From Galaxea fascicularis (lineage: Eukaryota > Cnidaria > Anthozoa > Scleractinia > Euphylliidae): a stretch of DNA of 64,000 nt. The translations under genes were made by a program, and so were the position numbers. Position 1 is the first letter of the stretch. Each line of letters opens with the position of its first letter. Where the stretch lies: positions 8,870,801 through 8,934,800 of the forward strand of contig OX419346.1 of NCBI GenBank assembly GCA_948470475.1, written 5' to 3'. Of this stretch, positions 23,094 to 36,047 are shown piece after piece. The notes beneath the pieces were generated by a model. That model was not told the origin of the DNA and made no database searches. It was given only the letters and a program-made list of their open reading frames with translations.

Positions 23094-24723
23094 AAAAGTT
23101 AAATTAATTGCACGCGAAGGCTTCGTCCTACATAGAAATGGCTTACATTTGCATAAAATATGAGCTCTTACATGGGCTCCAACATGGCGGGTGCCTAATT
23201 TGCATAAATGTGTGACGTCAGCTGAAAACCGAGAATAGGCCAAGAACGTTATCTTGCACCACATACAGTGTACAATACATTTATTATCAGATGATTAATT
23301 AATTCAAATTAATTTGTTTGCCGACCTTCTTCCGACACTCAAATTACGTTTTAATTTTATAGCAACTTAGACAATGAATAAATTGTGCCAGAAATGCCAA
23401 AAATATGGGGTTACTAAATAAATATTGAAATGCAATCTTTAAAGATACACATGGGCAGTTTGTTAAGTTTTTGTCAAATTTTGAGAGCCAAAAGATTAAC
23501 ATAAAATCAAACCAGCTGCAAAATTTTGATTGTTACATCCATACAGAGCAGAGGCTTGGGCACAAAATAACTTCAGGAATGAAACAGAGCTCTCTCTGTC
23601 ATGAAAAGAGATGGACTCTTTTAACAGTCTATATACTCCTCCAACTAACAGCATCAGGTGAAGAGCATACACATCCGGTAGATACTTAAGAAGAAGTGGC
23701 ACTGCATAGTACAGCAAAAAATTCTTCTTTTCTGATGCTAAGGAAAGTCAAATGATACATCAAACATTAAATTAATGTAGAGTTCTAGGCCTCAGGAACT
23801 GTAATTAATTGTCAGCTTCATATGGTTAATGTCGTCTAAAAACTTCTTCAATTAAGAAATTTGAAAATCACCTCAGGAATTACATTCTTGCTTTACTTGT
23901 TACTTGTCATTTACACATTTACTCTGATCAGCCTTTATGAAATAATAAATTATTGTATTGAATTGTAACTTGTTCAAAACATAAGTAGTCTCAAACCATA
24001 CCAGGTGAGAGAGTGCTGTATTTTCAACACTACCAAACCCATCTCAAAAACTAAAACCCTCAAAATTGAAAAACTCTCCAAAACTTAAAATCTCCTCCAA
24101 TACCCTTTACTAACCTTTCCAATCTTTCTTATCCACAATACTTCTTGGTGTTCTAGTTATCTCACTTATGGGTTGAATACAAAGGAACTCTTTGTCAACA
24201 TCCTCTATTTTGTCCCCAATGAAGAATAGTGTGTCTTTCTTGTCTTGGGAAAACCAGCTATTTAACAACTGCTCCACCACACCCTCACATACACAATGCA
24301 TGTAATCGATTGCAGTGCCACGAATGATGTCAAATGTAGGTATTCCAAATGCCCAGGATAAACCAAGAACTCCCTCAATATCATAATTCTGATGGGGCAA
24401 AGGCCAGTTGAAAGAAAAAAACAAAGTTTTTCAATGCTTTTACACCAACTCTATTTGAAAAGAAACCCCCTTCTCTCACACATAAGGTTTAAATGAAAAT
24501 GCAATACACAAGCTCTGACACACATCTGACTATTACCAACAACCAGTAAACATTGTTGTGGTTATAAATGATGAAAGATCATGGTAATAACTGTCCTTAA
24601 TAACCGAGAGTGAGGTTGTTACAGGAAAATCTCAAACTGAGGCCTTGCTGTATTGACCGAGTGATAGCGAGGTCAACACAGCTAGGCCTTTCCCGTAATG
24701 ACCGAACGGTCGAGGTTATTAAG

Positions 24724-25045
24724 TTGTTTATTATATGGCTAACATAGCAGTTCTAAAGGAAAAAGAAAAACTAATTAGTTCAAGTAGAAGTTGTCGTTTC
24801 ACAGTAATCTAGTTATAAATTTTCCAAACCCAAGGCACACTTTCAATTTCCTGGTCGTGTTTTCTGTTTTTTGCTCTAGTGGCAACGATTTTCAATGTAC
24901 ATAAAAATAATGAATGTGGCCTTTGGATGACCTTTTATTTTTTCTTACCTAATTTGCATAATCCGTAATCGGCCCGTGGCTGCGCTTAGCCAATCAGAGC
25001 ACGCATCATATCGTCTACAAACACTAGCCATATAATAAATTGTTG
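24724..25045. mobile_element. ~320-bp MITE in a TNP2-like gene intron
   Basis: Inverted ends TTGTTTATTATATGGCTA (24724 side) and its complement at the 25045 side. The interior contains GCCAATCAGAGCACGC, typical of short inverted-repeat elements. Flanking sequence from 24600 to 24720 contains further related inverted motifs, so the true left end may be further out. Confidence 0.6.
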
Positions 25046-28000
25046 TAACCTACAGTTTGATTAATAAAAATTACTTACATTTTAAAACCAAAATGTTTTA
25101 ACTTCAGAGTCTGCTGTGTTTATACCAATAACCACAAATTCAAGAAAAGAGCCTGAAGCTGTCAACTACATGTGCAGCCATATTAATTATACACTCAAAT
25201 GATTGGGCAGCAGTTTGTATACCGATTTGGCACCTTCCTTTTTCCTTCCCAAGACTTGGAGGGCCTGCTGCTTGACTTCATCGTGCCTTCTGACCACACC
25301 ATGACCAGTCACTGAAGAAGTATTGTAGGGGTATATGTGACACTGTCTGTTCCTACCCTTCTTTCCAACACCAATAACATGCTGACACCCTTTCTCTTTA
25401 CACTTAGAGCACCCGAAGTAACCATTAAATTGCTTCATCTGCAACCACAAGGCCTTTGCTGGAGAATCTAGTGTCATGTCAAGTAGTATACCTTGCACAT
25501 TGACCACATCTCCATTCCCCATTGACACCTGCAATCCTGCAAATGAGTACCATTTCTCATCATAAAATTATGCAGTGTTTGGTTCAGTGTGTGAGCTGAG
25601 GATTTTGTAATCCCCGTTTTTTTAATATACATAGTTTCATATCTAGAGTATTTAAGGAATTTCTTTAAAAATATTGATGTAATATTGTTCAATTAGAACA
25701 TTATTTAAGACTACATCACATCACAAAAAATGTTTTATGTAAATTTATATACATTCATTTAAGCTGCATTCCCGAGTTGTGAGAATGTGTGTGGAAATGT
25801 GTACCTTGTCTGCCAGTTTTTAGGGCACAGTCTATCATTAACAAGCTACTGTTATTAATTACCTGGAGAATACAGTGTCCTCAGAGAAAGTGCAAATGGC
25901 TGCAAGAATGTTGGGAAATGTGGCTTTCCTTTGCCAAACCAAAGTCCAGCAAAAATGTGATTCATCCTGCTGAACCTGGAGAATGGATAATTCCACCCAC
26001 ATTAGAATTTTAGGCATGATACATTTGTTAAGAAAACTTGAGAGCATCCCAAGGGAGTCCACTTTCCCTATGCAGCTGTACCCAACTGTTCCGAACTGAC
26101 AGGGGGAAATAAGAAATAGTTCAAAATGGCTGATAGTAAATGACTGCATGGAGAGCAAATCCAAGGGAAAGCGGTTTCTCAAAATAAGGGAATTCACAAT
26201 AGCTGATGTCAAATAAGTGCAATCTAATGTGCACTGCCAGTAGTAACATTTCATGTACAGTCCCTTCTTGGTAAGATACACATGCACTTAAACTATGCAA
26301 ATAGTTTTATGACATTTACCTCTGAAGAGGTGAAAGCTCATTGATAACTAGGAAAACTGGTCATATTCCATAACTTGAGGAACGAATGAGTGCAACACCA
26401 TCAGTGTTGCCAAGAAGTGAAATGTTTGTTGGACTCGCTAAGAAACCACCAGGGCCTGAAAATGCCTTGTACAGTTCACCATCATAAACATCTTTAATCG
26501 ACCCATCATCACTAGTTTCTCGATGAAACCTGTATTTGAGATTTTCAAGTTGACCTGGACCTGTGGGACAAAATACATTGTAGAAATATACAAGTCATGT
26601 TCCTCCCCTCATTCTTCAGCTAGCTAGGCATCAATGACAATTCATTTAAAATAAGCCATAATAATTACCCTGGATTGGCAAAATGAAATGGACTTGCATG
26701 CATGCACCAGTTACATTAATATGTGACAGTATTGTTTTCAGAAAATACTTCAATAGAAGGATAGAAAAGTCTGCTTTGTAAGGTCACTATCAAAACATTA
26801 AATTCACTATGTGCACAGGATCAACAATAGAATTGCCTGTACTAGTTCTGTGTTGCTACAGAGGTATAGCCGTGTCACACTTTCAAATGATAATGAAGCA
26901 GTGCGTCATTAATATAATAATAATAACGGAATACATGTATATGTTGTAACACCATTGATAATGGCTTTATTCCTAATATCACGATTTGACCCAACTCTCT
27001 AATACATGTAAATACAACCACTCATGTCCTCATCATGTCAGCAGGCACATGGCCATCATCTATACAACTGCGGTTTTATGACCCATAAGTGGTTGTGTTA
27101 ACAGGGTTCCACTCTATTTGTACAATGCAAGCAGTAGTATCGTACAACTTACGTGATAGAATAGTTTGCAGCTGGTCTTCTAATGGAAGCTCTATGAAAA
27201 AAGACTTCCCTGATAATGGTGTACTGCAAATCCTACAAACATCACCATCCAATGGTTTGCTAGCAGATATATAGACTTGACACTTTGGGTTTGGGCAACA
27301 AAAGTGCTTTTTCATAGGATGCTTGAGATATTGCAAGTATTCTCTAAATTTGCTTAGTCCTTTTACTGCATTATTTTCCTTGGGGCAGTGCAACTCGAGG
27401 AGCGTAATGAGATCATCAGAAGCAACCATGGACAGTTTGTGCCGCATGATGAGAGCCATGGTGAGAAGCAAACTTTCTCCAACCGTAATTCGTCCATTAT
27501 CATACAGCAGTTCATCCTCTATATTTCGACTCTTTGTTTCCTCAGTGTCGACATTGATATTTTCTTCTTTAATTTCCTCAATTAAATCGGCTACTTCTTC
27601 TGTAAATGAGACTAGATTTTCCTCATGAGAAGTTTCTTCATGCGCGCCATCCCTTTCTTCATGAGACTCTCCATTATAGGCTGGAATGTCTTGTATCAAG
27701 TTCACAAATTCACTGAACACATGATCATCATTTTCCGAACCCGAGGGAACACGATCATCTGGTATACAGAATAAAACAATAAACAAGCGTAAATGGTTTA
27801 CTTTTGTCTTAAAAAGTATAAGCTTATTTTAACTTCACCGAGTACGTCGCTTACCTTCGTAAGGGTTGGCGTTTTCAGTGGTCTTGCTTTGTCTGACTTC
27901 TGCGTTCGATGTTTCAAACTGATTGAATCTTTCTGCACCAGCTTGATCTTGTCCAAGAATGAGGGAATCACCTTCGTGTTTTCGCTTACATGTACGTGAT

Positions 28001-28176
28001 ATTTCATTCTCGCACAACTCATCTTCGCTGTTCACTTTTTGTTTTCGCTTTCTTCTCCGCCAAAGTGTGGAACGAGAAGGTTGATCTTCAGCATTAAATC
28101 TCCACTTTTTGTAGACTGGCTCCATGTGTTTGTCAGGGAAATCAAACAACTCAAGACAGCTCAAACAGGTTGACAA

Positions 28177-28939
28177 ACAACACAGCAGGCCAGGCCTTCC
28201 AAGAAACGCCTGGGTACGAAGACTAAACCCATGAAAATCTCTGAAAATCGGCGGGAAAACACAGTAGTGATATTGAAATCGAGGCTATCACGAGGGGCGC
28301 AACATTCCCGCCGTTTTATCAGATCAATTTTTTTGTGGACGTTGAGAAGTACAGTGAATCAAAGCTTTTGGCTTCGTTTTCAACAAAACCAGCGTTCCAA
28401 GACTACTATCAGGTAAGCAAGCGCTAAGTATTGAAATAGTTTTTGAATTTGAATTGTTGCTCAAGGTCAGTATTCGGCGTTTACTTAATGAAATGAAGTA
28501 AGTTGTCCTGGGAGGAAATTTCTCGTCAGCCTAGCTGAGGCTAGGGACAAGTAACATTCTTTCATTAAAGAATTTGTCATTGGATTCTATGAAAATTTAG
28601 TGTGTCGGCTAATTGTATTTACCTGTACGCATCGTATCCTAGTTGTGGTTGATCAAGATCATGAAACAGCATACAAGGTCGCCGAGATCATTCTTTGAAA
28701 AGCCCGCTGCGTTGTCAGACTGAAGACCGACGCGATCACGGAACACTAGCCCATACAAAAGAGGTGGCCGAAATGTTTGAAAAGCCCGCCGCGTTGTTCA
28801 CTTATTAAGTTTATAAAAGAATTCAAATGAAACTAAGTTCCTAATTATCAATTAACAATACTTGGGGCTTTGTAGTAAACAAGCTGAGTGACTCACTGTG
28901 TTATTATTGATTTTCTTTGATTTCACTGACGGACATGTA
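28177..28939. other. no gene seen
   Basis: Upstream region of the TNP2-like gene. It holds two diverged copies of a GAAAAGCCCGC(T/C)GCGTTGT segment near 28696 and 28779, but no coding frame I can support. Confidence 0.5.
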
Positions 28940-29144
28940 GGGTGCTTTCCATTCACCTAAAATTTGCGGTTTCAATTTTCGGGAATTTCGGTCTCGAATG
29001 GAACGGGCTTATTCTCGGTCGTCACTTCCACTTTTCGGGAACACTGAAAAGGCTGTCCTAAATTTTCGAAAATCTTTCCCTGAAAAGATCCTGTTCCGTT
29101 CAATTCCCACCCGAAATTTTCGAAAGTTTCGTCGAATGGAAAGC
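28940..29144. mobile_element. 205-bp MITE with 7-bp flanking duplication
   Basis: Inverted ends contain GCTTTCCATTC at both termini, and the arms are rich in AATTTTCGAAA/TTTCGGGAA motifs. ACATGTA flanks both sides (28933-28939 and 29145-29151). The duplication length suggests a hAT-type origin, but this is not certain. Confidence 0.7.
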
Positions 29145-29151
29145 ACATGTA

Positions 29152-29842
29152 AGCTTATTTCTATGGATAATATAAATATAAATGCTTATGAAAATTATCT
29201 CTTCTGCGAGGCCATGATTAGTTCGGGCCTGTCAGTGACTTGAATTTGGTTGGTTTAAGTTTTTGAAGCCAGTAAATTTTAAGTTTGAAATGTAGCCTTA
29301 CCGCAACTGAATCAAGGCAGCGTACCTTGTTTTAGCTACGGGAAAAGAAGCAAGGACGTTCGCGTCAATGGCGAAGCGCACGAAGTCTAAAAATAGAATG
29401 CAAATCACTGAATTCCCCGCGAGACTCAAGGGCCATTTACACGACAGAGCAAAAATGGCACGGGCCCGACAAAAACTGGAACGGTTCCAACAGTTTTTAC
29501 AAAGAAACACTGAACTTTTATCTGTTCCGCGACGGGTCCATGAGTCAACATTAGCGTGTTCTGAGGGAAATAGAGTCCTTAGTAGAGAGCCGTGCATCTA
29601 TGACTGAAATTTATATGTTCGTAAAGAATAAGATGCGCCGATGTTTTAATCTCGTGGCTTTTCACTACAATGTTTTTCTTTACAATGATAATTATTTTAT
29701 TTTATTTAAAGAGGGTAACACAAAACAGTAAATATACTGAAAACCAGTAGCCCTCAATAAATAATTGTAACTCAGTTGATTTATTATAACTCATGCAGAC
29801 TAATTGACAAAGCCATGTTCTTATACCTGTAGATTATTAGTC
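29152..29842. other. no supported gene; probable dispersed repeat
   Basis: An 80-codon basic frame at 29368-29607 and an antisense frame both look like translations of a dispersed repeat. No splice partners or domain were seen. The stretch ends at the BEN gene start. Confidence 0.45.
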
Positions 29843-32800
29843 ATGTCTTCGTTTAAGTCTGCCAACTGTGTTGTGATTGGTTGGAAAAAGAAAGGAGAGG
29901 AAACCCTCCCAAATGAACTTGTGGAGGCAGTTTCTCTAAAACACCTGATTATTAAAGGATCGCCTCAAGTGGGAACAGAGGTTTCGATGCAATTTAAGAA
30001 TGAGCTTTGGATTGGAGCAATCTCGTCTCTTCATGGTAAGTATTTCCCTTTCCTGTATTTTGCACCCTTTTTCATTACATACATATAGATTACTTCATGT
30101 TTGGTGAGTGCGTATGATGAGTTTACATCTAATTCTTCACAACTTGTGAATAAAAATCGTACATTAAGTGAACTATAACCATGAAGTAATTTGTTTATTA
30201 TAGAAGTACTGAGGTTTACTCTAAAGAAAACAGTGTCAATTGACTGCAAAAGATCAATGAGCAGCGAACACAATGTCGGCTTTATTTTGAACTAACTCAT
30301 TGTACAAGACACCTCAAATACTGAATGAGTTAACTGTTTCAAATACATACCTGAAAAATCATTTGACCAATCAGATTTGTTCTAGTTATTGATGGACCAT
30401 TTTTATTTGACACCTGTTTAGAGTAAATCTCAGTACTTATATAATAAATTGTATTTCCTGTAGAATTAGGTAATGACTTAACATTGTATATGAATCATGT
30501 TTCTCAGTTTTGTTTAAGTGAAATCAGAAACCCATAAGAGATCTCTGGTGAAAAACATTTTGCTGTTAAAAATGCTGGATGTGCTAACTGTGAAGACAAC
30601 TACCTTTACATGTATCTGCCATGATTTTCACTAGGATGCAGGCAGCGCAATTTTTATTTCTTGTGTTTTTAACAAATTAAAAGCAAACAAGAGTGATGCA
30701 AATGCATCTTGCAAAGTGTTGACACCAGATGTACAAGTACCTGTTAAAAACAAGCCAACTTCTGGGGAAAAGAGGAAGAGGAGGAAGAAGTTGTTTGACA
30801 AGGATTATGTCACTGATGAATCGGTATCTGCCACAGGTGAGTTATTCCTCTCAATTTGTTACATCAAGCATACAATAATATGTTTATGACCTTTTTGTCT
30901 AGTATTTCCTTTAGAGCTTTATTTACATCTTTTAATACACAACTGGGGTACATTTTACCCCAGTTGTGTATAGAACTTGTCATGCAAAAAGCTGTCTTAA
31001 AATATTCCATACAGTTTATACAGTCATGTACATTAACACACAGGGATGCAGATAATAGCTGGGAGCTGGGGAAAACACCCAGCTGTCAACTCAATTTTCC
31101 TGGCTGAAAAACCTTCTATGGTCTTAAAAATAATATTATGTAATAATAATTGGTTCCTATAAACTCACCTGTGAACTGATAAGTCCCATCTGTTAAAAAT
31201 TTTATCTACATCCCTGAACACACCCTAACTTCTCTTTGATTTGATGAACTTTGTGTTATTATGTGCATTATTTTTTACTTACAGAACAAGAGCCAACTGG
31301 GTGCACAGAAGAATGTGAGGCCACACCAGAGACAAAGAAAAAGGCAAAGGGAAATCCACAGAAAAAAGGTCTGTTAACCAGTTTTTCATTCTCATGTTGT
31401 TTTGTCATAGTGTAAGCCTGAAACCTTCTTTTGGTCTTTATTTTAGCCAACAAAATGCCCCCATCAAAAAAGCAAAAGACTTCAAGACAAAAACAGCAAG
31501 CATTAAATCAGAAGGAGCCATTACCCACCAAAAAATGCAAGAGTGCTGAGGAGAAGCAGCGAGAGCTTTCTCTTTTGAGCCAGAAGCTAACCACCATTGA
31601 ACAGAACATTCTCACCCCAGTAAAACGTGAAGAAAGTATTAGTGACGTGGTCTCTGAGTCTGAGACTGAGTGGTCAGAAGGTGACAATGATGATGTAGTG
31701 GTCCAGCCGAGGAAAACCTCCCAGGGATGTTTTCCTTCAAAAGATATTGCTGGGGAAAATTCCAAATTACAACATCCCCATTTTGGTGGAAAGAGACCAA
31801 AGGAGCAACAGCCACCTCCCCGCTGTATCAATGTCCTCTGCAAGCAACAGAAGCATGAAAAAGATGAAGAAATTCGCCATCTTAAGGAGGAGGTGCGGCA
31901 GCTCAAGGAGGAACTTCGTAGGTACTTAACACACAAAAAAAATTAAATATTCCATTTTGCCGAGATCAGCGCCAGTTCAGTTACCATTTTAATACTGACC
32001 ATGCAGCTTAAATAGTCCTAAAGTGATTCATATTCTTATAGAGCATCCTAAAAGACGCCCTTATCCCAAAAATTAGCTCTGAATTGCAATTCCTGGTAGA
32101 GATATAAGGGATCAAAGTTTGATAGCATCCCATACAAAATTTGCTTCAGTTCCTTCAGTTTAGAACTGACTCCAAATTTAGAGAGATTCAGCTGGGAATT
32201 GCAATTAAGAGCTAATTTTTGGCAAGGACCCTTTTTTAAGGATGCTCTATTTGAAAATGGCACCAAATCCCATAATTTCACAAATTTAATTTTTTGTGAT
32301 GTCACACTTTAGGACTCTTACATGTAATTGTTTGGTTTTTATAGTTACATTGCCTGATTAAGCCAGTGCAGTACCATCTCAGATATTTTTTCACCTGATT
32401 ACAAACACAAAAATGACACTATGATCAATATTAACTTATTTGTCCCAAACTTAAACATCATGACCTTGCATTGCCATTTCATGATTTTAAAAAAATTATC
32501 TTGTCAAGGTGAGATCTTAGTGTATTTATTGCCATGATAGTTTACAGAGGGAAAGGCCCTGAATCAGCTATCAAAGTTGATGAAACCTGTGGGTGAGCAG
32601 TCTTATTGTTTTGGCGTAACCTAGTGGCTTTATGTTTACAAAAAATGAAATATGGACCAGTAAAAATGATTTGGTGAAAGTTTTGATTAGCACTTAATTG
32701 TAGTAACTCAGAAGATTCTTGGTGATCATCTCAATCAATCAATACAAAGAAGTTGAATTAGGCTATTTAAATTATGAGAGTAATAAGAAATGGCTGTTTT

Positions 32801-34185
32801 TATAGGAAAGTTGAAAGAAATAGCTGAAAGTACAAGTGTGCAATTACAAGAGGTGCACCATCTGCATAATGGGAAGATGACAAGAGAACAAGGAACTGCC
32901 CTTGGAGTAAGTTTGAGATTTATAACATGTTTTTTGGTGCAAAAACACTCTGAATAACAATATTACCCCTTTGCTGCTTTCGAACAGAGGTTAGGGTGTG
33001 TTCATTTGGGAAGATGAAGATTAGGGTAAATTTCCTAAGATCACTAGTAATTAACTGCTGAAACTGGTAGAATGTTTTTTAGGAGGTCTACGTGCGTGAC
33101 CAGATGCCTTTTTCAGCTTTCAAAGTGATAATTTTCATACACCAGACTTCAAATCTCTGCAAGTGGTGTAACATTTTTTTTGACAGCAGCCTGGAGAACA
33201 ACCCTAACCAACTCATGGTTCACATGGTTTTGAAACTTTACGTTGTTTAGCTTACAGAACTTGTCAATGGCTCTGCTGTTTGGGCATGTCCAAACAAAAT
33301 TGGCGCAGCCATCAAGGATGCGGAAAATAAGTCAAGGACGGTGCTTGCCAGGTCTTTGTTGTCATTATTTTATGGCAAGGAAGAGATGTTGTCAACAGAA
33401 AACTTTGCAGACCTGGATAAAGACATCATCGAAGCTTGTGTGGGTATGTATACACTGAATTAAATAAAAGTTTCTTAATACAGTGTGATGTCTTGAACTG
33501 CAGTTGCCATGCATGTAAGATTATTTTGCTCATGGAAGTTCATTATCGTCTTTAGATTTTGCAATGGTTGCCAAGCTGGGAAATGTTAGAACTGAGAAAA
33601 AATCTGCTCTTAGGCAGGCTCTGCGAAATAAACTGAACTCTGCAAAGTTCCAGAAAAAAAAGCCAGAGTATTTCACAGGTAAGCCACAAACTGTCCATTG
33701 TCTTTCTCATATACTCCATGAGTAACAGGGAAATATAATCAAAGATTACATGAATTCATTAATTAGAGCAATGATCAGAGTACTCACCTCACCAAGTTAC
33801 ATTTTTACTGAAAAAATGAGCCTTTTTTTAATTTCTTCATTTCGAGAGTTGTTTTAAGACATAATTAAATTAAAAGTAAATGCAACATTGCAACCTCAAT
33901 TGGAGCACATCGGGATTTACTGCCTACAGTGTATCAAGGATTCTCTTGTTTTTAAATGTCATGGGAAAAATATATATATATATAATTATCAAGCTTCAAT
34001 CAATCAAATTGATCATATGAATTAATGCTATTTCAATCTGCTGTCTTTATTCAGAATACAGAAAGTCCTACACTGGCCCCAAAAACAAGACAGATGCCCA
34101 GCAAATCAGTGACACACAAGGAAAGGGCAATGACCCACAAGCTGGTCAACAAAACAATGGCTCACAAAACAAACAAAAGCTATAA
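29843..34185 (+). CDS. BEN-domain-containing nuclear protein
   Basis: Eight exons (29843-30035, 30684-30836, 31285-31368, 31447-31917, 32806-32906, 33251-33443, 33556-33678, 34055-34185) sum to exactly 483 codons with consistent phases. The N-terminal exon (SANCVVIGWKKKGEE, VSMQFKNELWIGAISS) resembles the small beta-rich module often found ahead of BEN domains. The middle is basic and disordered (KRKRRKKLFDK, repeated KKK) with an acidic patch (SESETEWSEGDNDD) and a short coiled coil (HLKEEVRQLKEELR). Exons 5-7 form the BEN domain: LVNGSAVWACPNKIGAA, ARSLLSLFYGKEEML, LDKDIIEACVDFA. BEN domains bind DNA and chromatin proteins and usually act in repression. No breaks were seen; it looks like an intact host gene. 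Confidence 0.8.
30201..30441. mobile_element. ~240-bp MITE in BEN gene intron 1
   Basis: Ends GAAGTACTGAGGTTTACTCT and, inverted, AAGTACTGAGATTTACTCT. TA lies at both borders, suggesting a Tc1/mariner-type origin. Confidence 0.7.
32041..32247. mobile_element. 207-bp MITE in BEN gene intron 4
   Basis: Inverted ends GAGCATCCT(T)AAAA with longer imperfect arms (CAAAAATTAGCTCT, GCAATTCC). It is flanked by TA at 32039-32040 and 32248-32249, the target duplication of Tc1/mariner elements. Confidence 0.8.
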
Positions 34186-34405
34186 ATATTCAACAGCCCT
34201 CTTTCAAAACTTTTAGCTTCTACCAGACAATATCTGACAGCCATGTCAAGTGCCAGAGGTTTGACTTACGGTATGATCAGTACACTTGTTATTGCTTTCA
34301 TGTTTGTTTTGCTTGCTTCGTTTTATGTACTGTTGTTCCTTTTTTCAGAGCATGTATGTATCACTTGTATTATATAAGTTAATCAACTTAAATTCTTATC
34401 AGCAG

Positions 34406-34590
34406 ATGACGGCTCAAATTCAGACTCAAGTCATGATGGTGAGTTAGGACAACTATTATTTATCCACAGTTTGAATACTCTTTCCCACCGTAATGTAAGG
34501 AATGATTAGTTTTGTCTTGTTCGTCTGAGCCAGATCAAAATACAACGCATGTCACAATATTGTCTGACTCAGAGGGTGATCAAACCATTG
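34406..34590 (+). CDS. two possible small acidic exons
   Basis: 34406-34438 and 34534-34590 are each preceded by AG and followed by GT, are multiples of three, and share phase 1. They encode DDGSNSDSSHD and an acidic DSEGDQTI segment. They could be alternative 3' exons of the BEN gene or stray pieces of the A/B/C family. No stop or partner exon was identified. Confidence 0.35.
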
Positions 34591-35588
34591 GTAAGTAGTA
34601 AACATGGTTGACTTCTACTTTATGATTTTTTTTTATAACAATTGGCATATGATTGGATGTACAGTCCAAAATCAGTAATAAAATGACTGTCAATTATCCT
34701 TCACTACTTAAATACTAGACACAGGCCAAACATCATAACATTTGTACATGCATTGTCTTGTTGTCATGGCATGTACAGTACCGCTCAAATGTAAGTTACC
34801 ACCGTCTCGTTTCTCTCGAGTGCACTGCAAGTACCAATGCTTTGCCTTTAGGTGAATGTACAAACGGCATTATTGAGATACATGACTATGCGCACATACA
34901 TGTATACACGTAGGTATCGCATCATTCGTTTTGTTGGCGAAACGAACGGTTCACAATCACAATCGATGGCATGCTCGTCTTGATTTATTTTACTGTTTGT
35001 ATTTGTAACTTCAGGCAGCACAAGTTTCGATGTCTAATAAAACAGTAGTCTTAACGGAACAGTTTTCATTTAAAATTATACGGTAAAAGCTTTTCAGATA
35101 GTTTTGATCTGTTACTTCATGGATCAAGAGCGCTAAAATCGATGGTTGCTAAATCTGATCTAGAATAGTACCGGAATTACGCTAATTTAGAAAGAGGTAC
35201 TGTTATCCAATTTAGCACTAACGATTTTGTCAGTTTATAGATTGAACTTCTTTATTCCGCTAATTTTTGGGGCTAGATTGCAGAATACCCGGCCCACTAA
35301 ATATTCAGGTTTAAACAGTTATCCTCCAAGAATCGTAAATCGCTAACAGGAAACCTTGGGGAGTCTACAAACTTAATAAATAGGTTTGAGAATCACCTAT
35401 TCTTCTGATTCTACGGATGTGCTTAGCAATTACACTATTTTACTATAGACAGTGATTCCTCCAACTGTCAATTGTAAAGCACGAAGAATATCCTGAGCAT
35501 ATGAATACCGTCTGCAATTTTCCGATTTTTCAGTTGTCCGATTCAACGATCCCATTGAAAAACGGAAAACGAATAAGGACTTTCTTAC
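34591..35588. other. no gene seen
   Basis: Contains ACAGTACCGCTCAAATGTAA near 34778, which resembles a mariner-type end. I found no convincing inverted partner and no open frame with support. Confidence 0.4.
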
Positions 35589-36047
35589 CTTGGTAACATC
35601 TCTCCGCAGCCAAGCGGACAGAACATTTTGTTGTAAGAACATAGCTCAGCCAGGTGGTGGGTCACACGTGTCTCTTGATGTCAACATTCCAGTCTGTACA
35701 AGGAATCAATTGTTTATCGCAGGTCAAAATGTGCAAAGTCATCTCTTCCCTGGTTAGCATATGCTGGCAGCCTTCGTTCACACAATTTTAACCTTCTGCT
35801 TCGGGCATTGCTTGGAGTTGTCCTCCGTGTTTTCGTACGTACCAATCCAGGTACAGCCATCATTGGTACAAGCCACCTCCAGATTACTGGTCAGGGTGTT
35901 CAGTGCGATATTTATGTTAAGTGCTGCATCACTCGCGAACTACTTTCTGCACAGTGGGCACGATGGTTGTTGCATTGATGCCATCAACTTGGCCAAGCAT
36001 TCATGGCAACTGGAATGCCCGCATGAAAGTGTGACTGGTCTGAGCAT
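35589..36047 (-). pseudogene. broken TRAF-like RING / zinc-finger exon
   Basis: Reading from 36047 towards 35589 gives a copy of the first exon of the TRAF-like gene at 1612-2079: LRPVTLSCGHSSCHECL, CPLCRK, CTNDGCTWIG, then EEMTLHILTCD and FCPLGCGEMLPR before a GT donor. The frame is interrupted by TAG right after CPLCRK, by stops near the middle and by at least one shift before the last segment. No following exon was found. This is a decayed, incomplete paralogue. Confidence 0.75.

Larger units (their letters stand above)
17384..23236. mobile_element. ISL2EU-like DNA transposon, 5.9 kb, nested in an intron
   Basis: Imperfect terminal inverted repeats begin ATTCTTGGTTTTCA at 17384 and, read inward from 23236, ATTCTCGGTTTTCA. 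Each is followed by a CACGTGAC/GACGTCAC block and then GCCATGTTGGAGCCCAT. The element carries a THAP-DDE transposase and a convergent YqaJ-type partner, the pair I associate with ISL2EU. The left flank is AT but the right flank reads AG, so the expected 2-bp duplication is not perfect and the ends may be off by a base or two. It lies inside a TNP2-like gene intron whose exons on both sides still splice in phase. Confidence 0.85.
15826..28176 (-). pseudogene. TNP2-like (EnSpm/CACTA-type) transposase gene, ten exons, one in-frame stop
   Basis: Exons 28176-27855, 27758-27153, 26560-26320, 25966-25863, 25536-25223, 24388-24115, 23737-23537, 17342-17185, 16791-16679 and 16375-15826 join in phase for 961 codons in total. 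Recognisable segments: basic N-terminus, zinc-ribbon-like CCPNPKCQVY, GLWFGKGKPHFPTF, GCSKCKEKGC, RGTAIDYMHCVCEGVV, RTPRSIVDKKDWK and [19 protein letters not shown]. These are the landmarks of the transposase family often annotated as TNP2 or transposase-domain proteins. Exon 3 has TGA at 26363-26361 where relatives have Trp (YGI-stop-PVFLVINEL). The intron between exons 7 and 8 is about 6.2 kb because a complete ISL2EU-like element sits in it. CACTA-type ends were not found with confidence; a CACTACTGTG read inward from about 28268 is only a candidate. Confidence 0.8.

Noticed and set aside
29298..29607. Basic ORF and its antisense partner before the BEN gene
   Set aside because: Looks like translation of a dispersed repeat; no domain, splice partner or conserved start.
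34770..35200. Possible mariner element starting ACAGTACCGCTCAAATGTAA
   Set aside because: No convincing inverted partner or TA-bounded right end; GGTACTGTTA near 35197 is too short a match.
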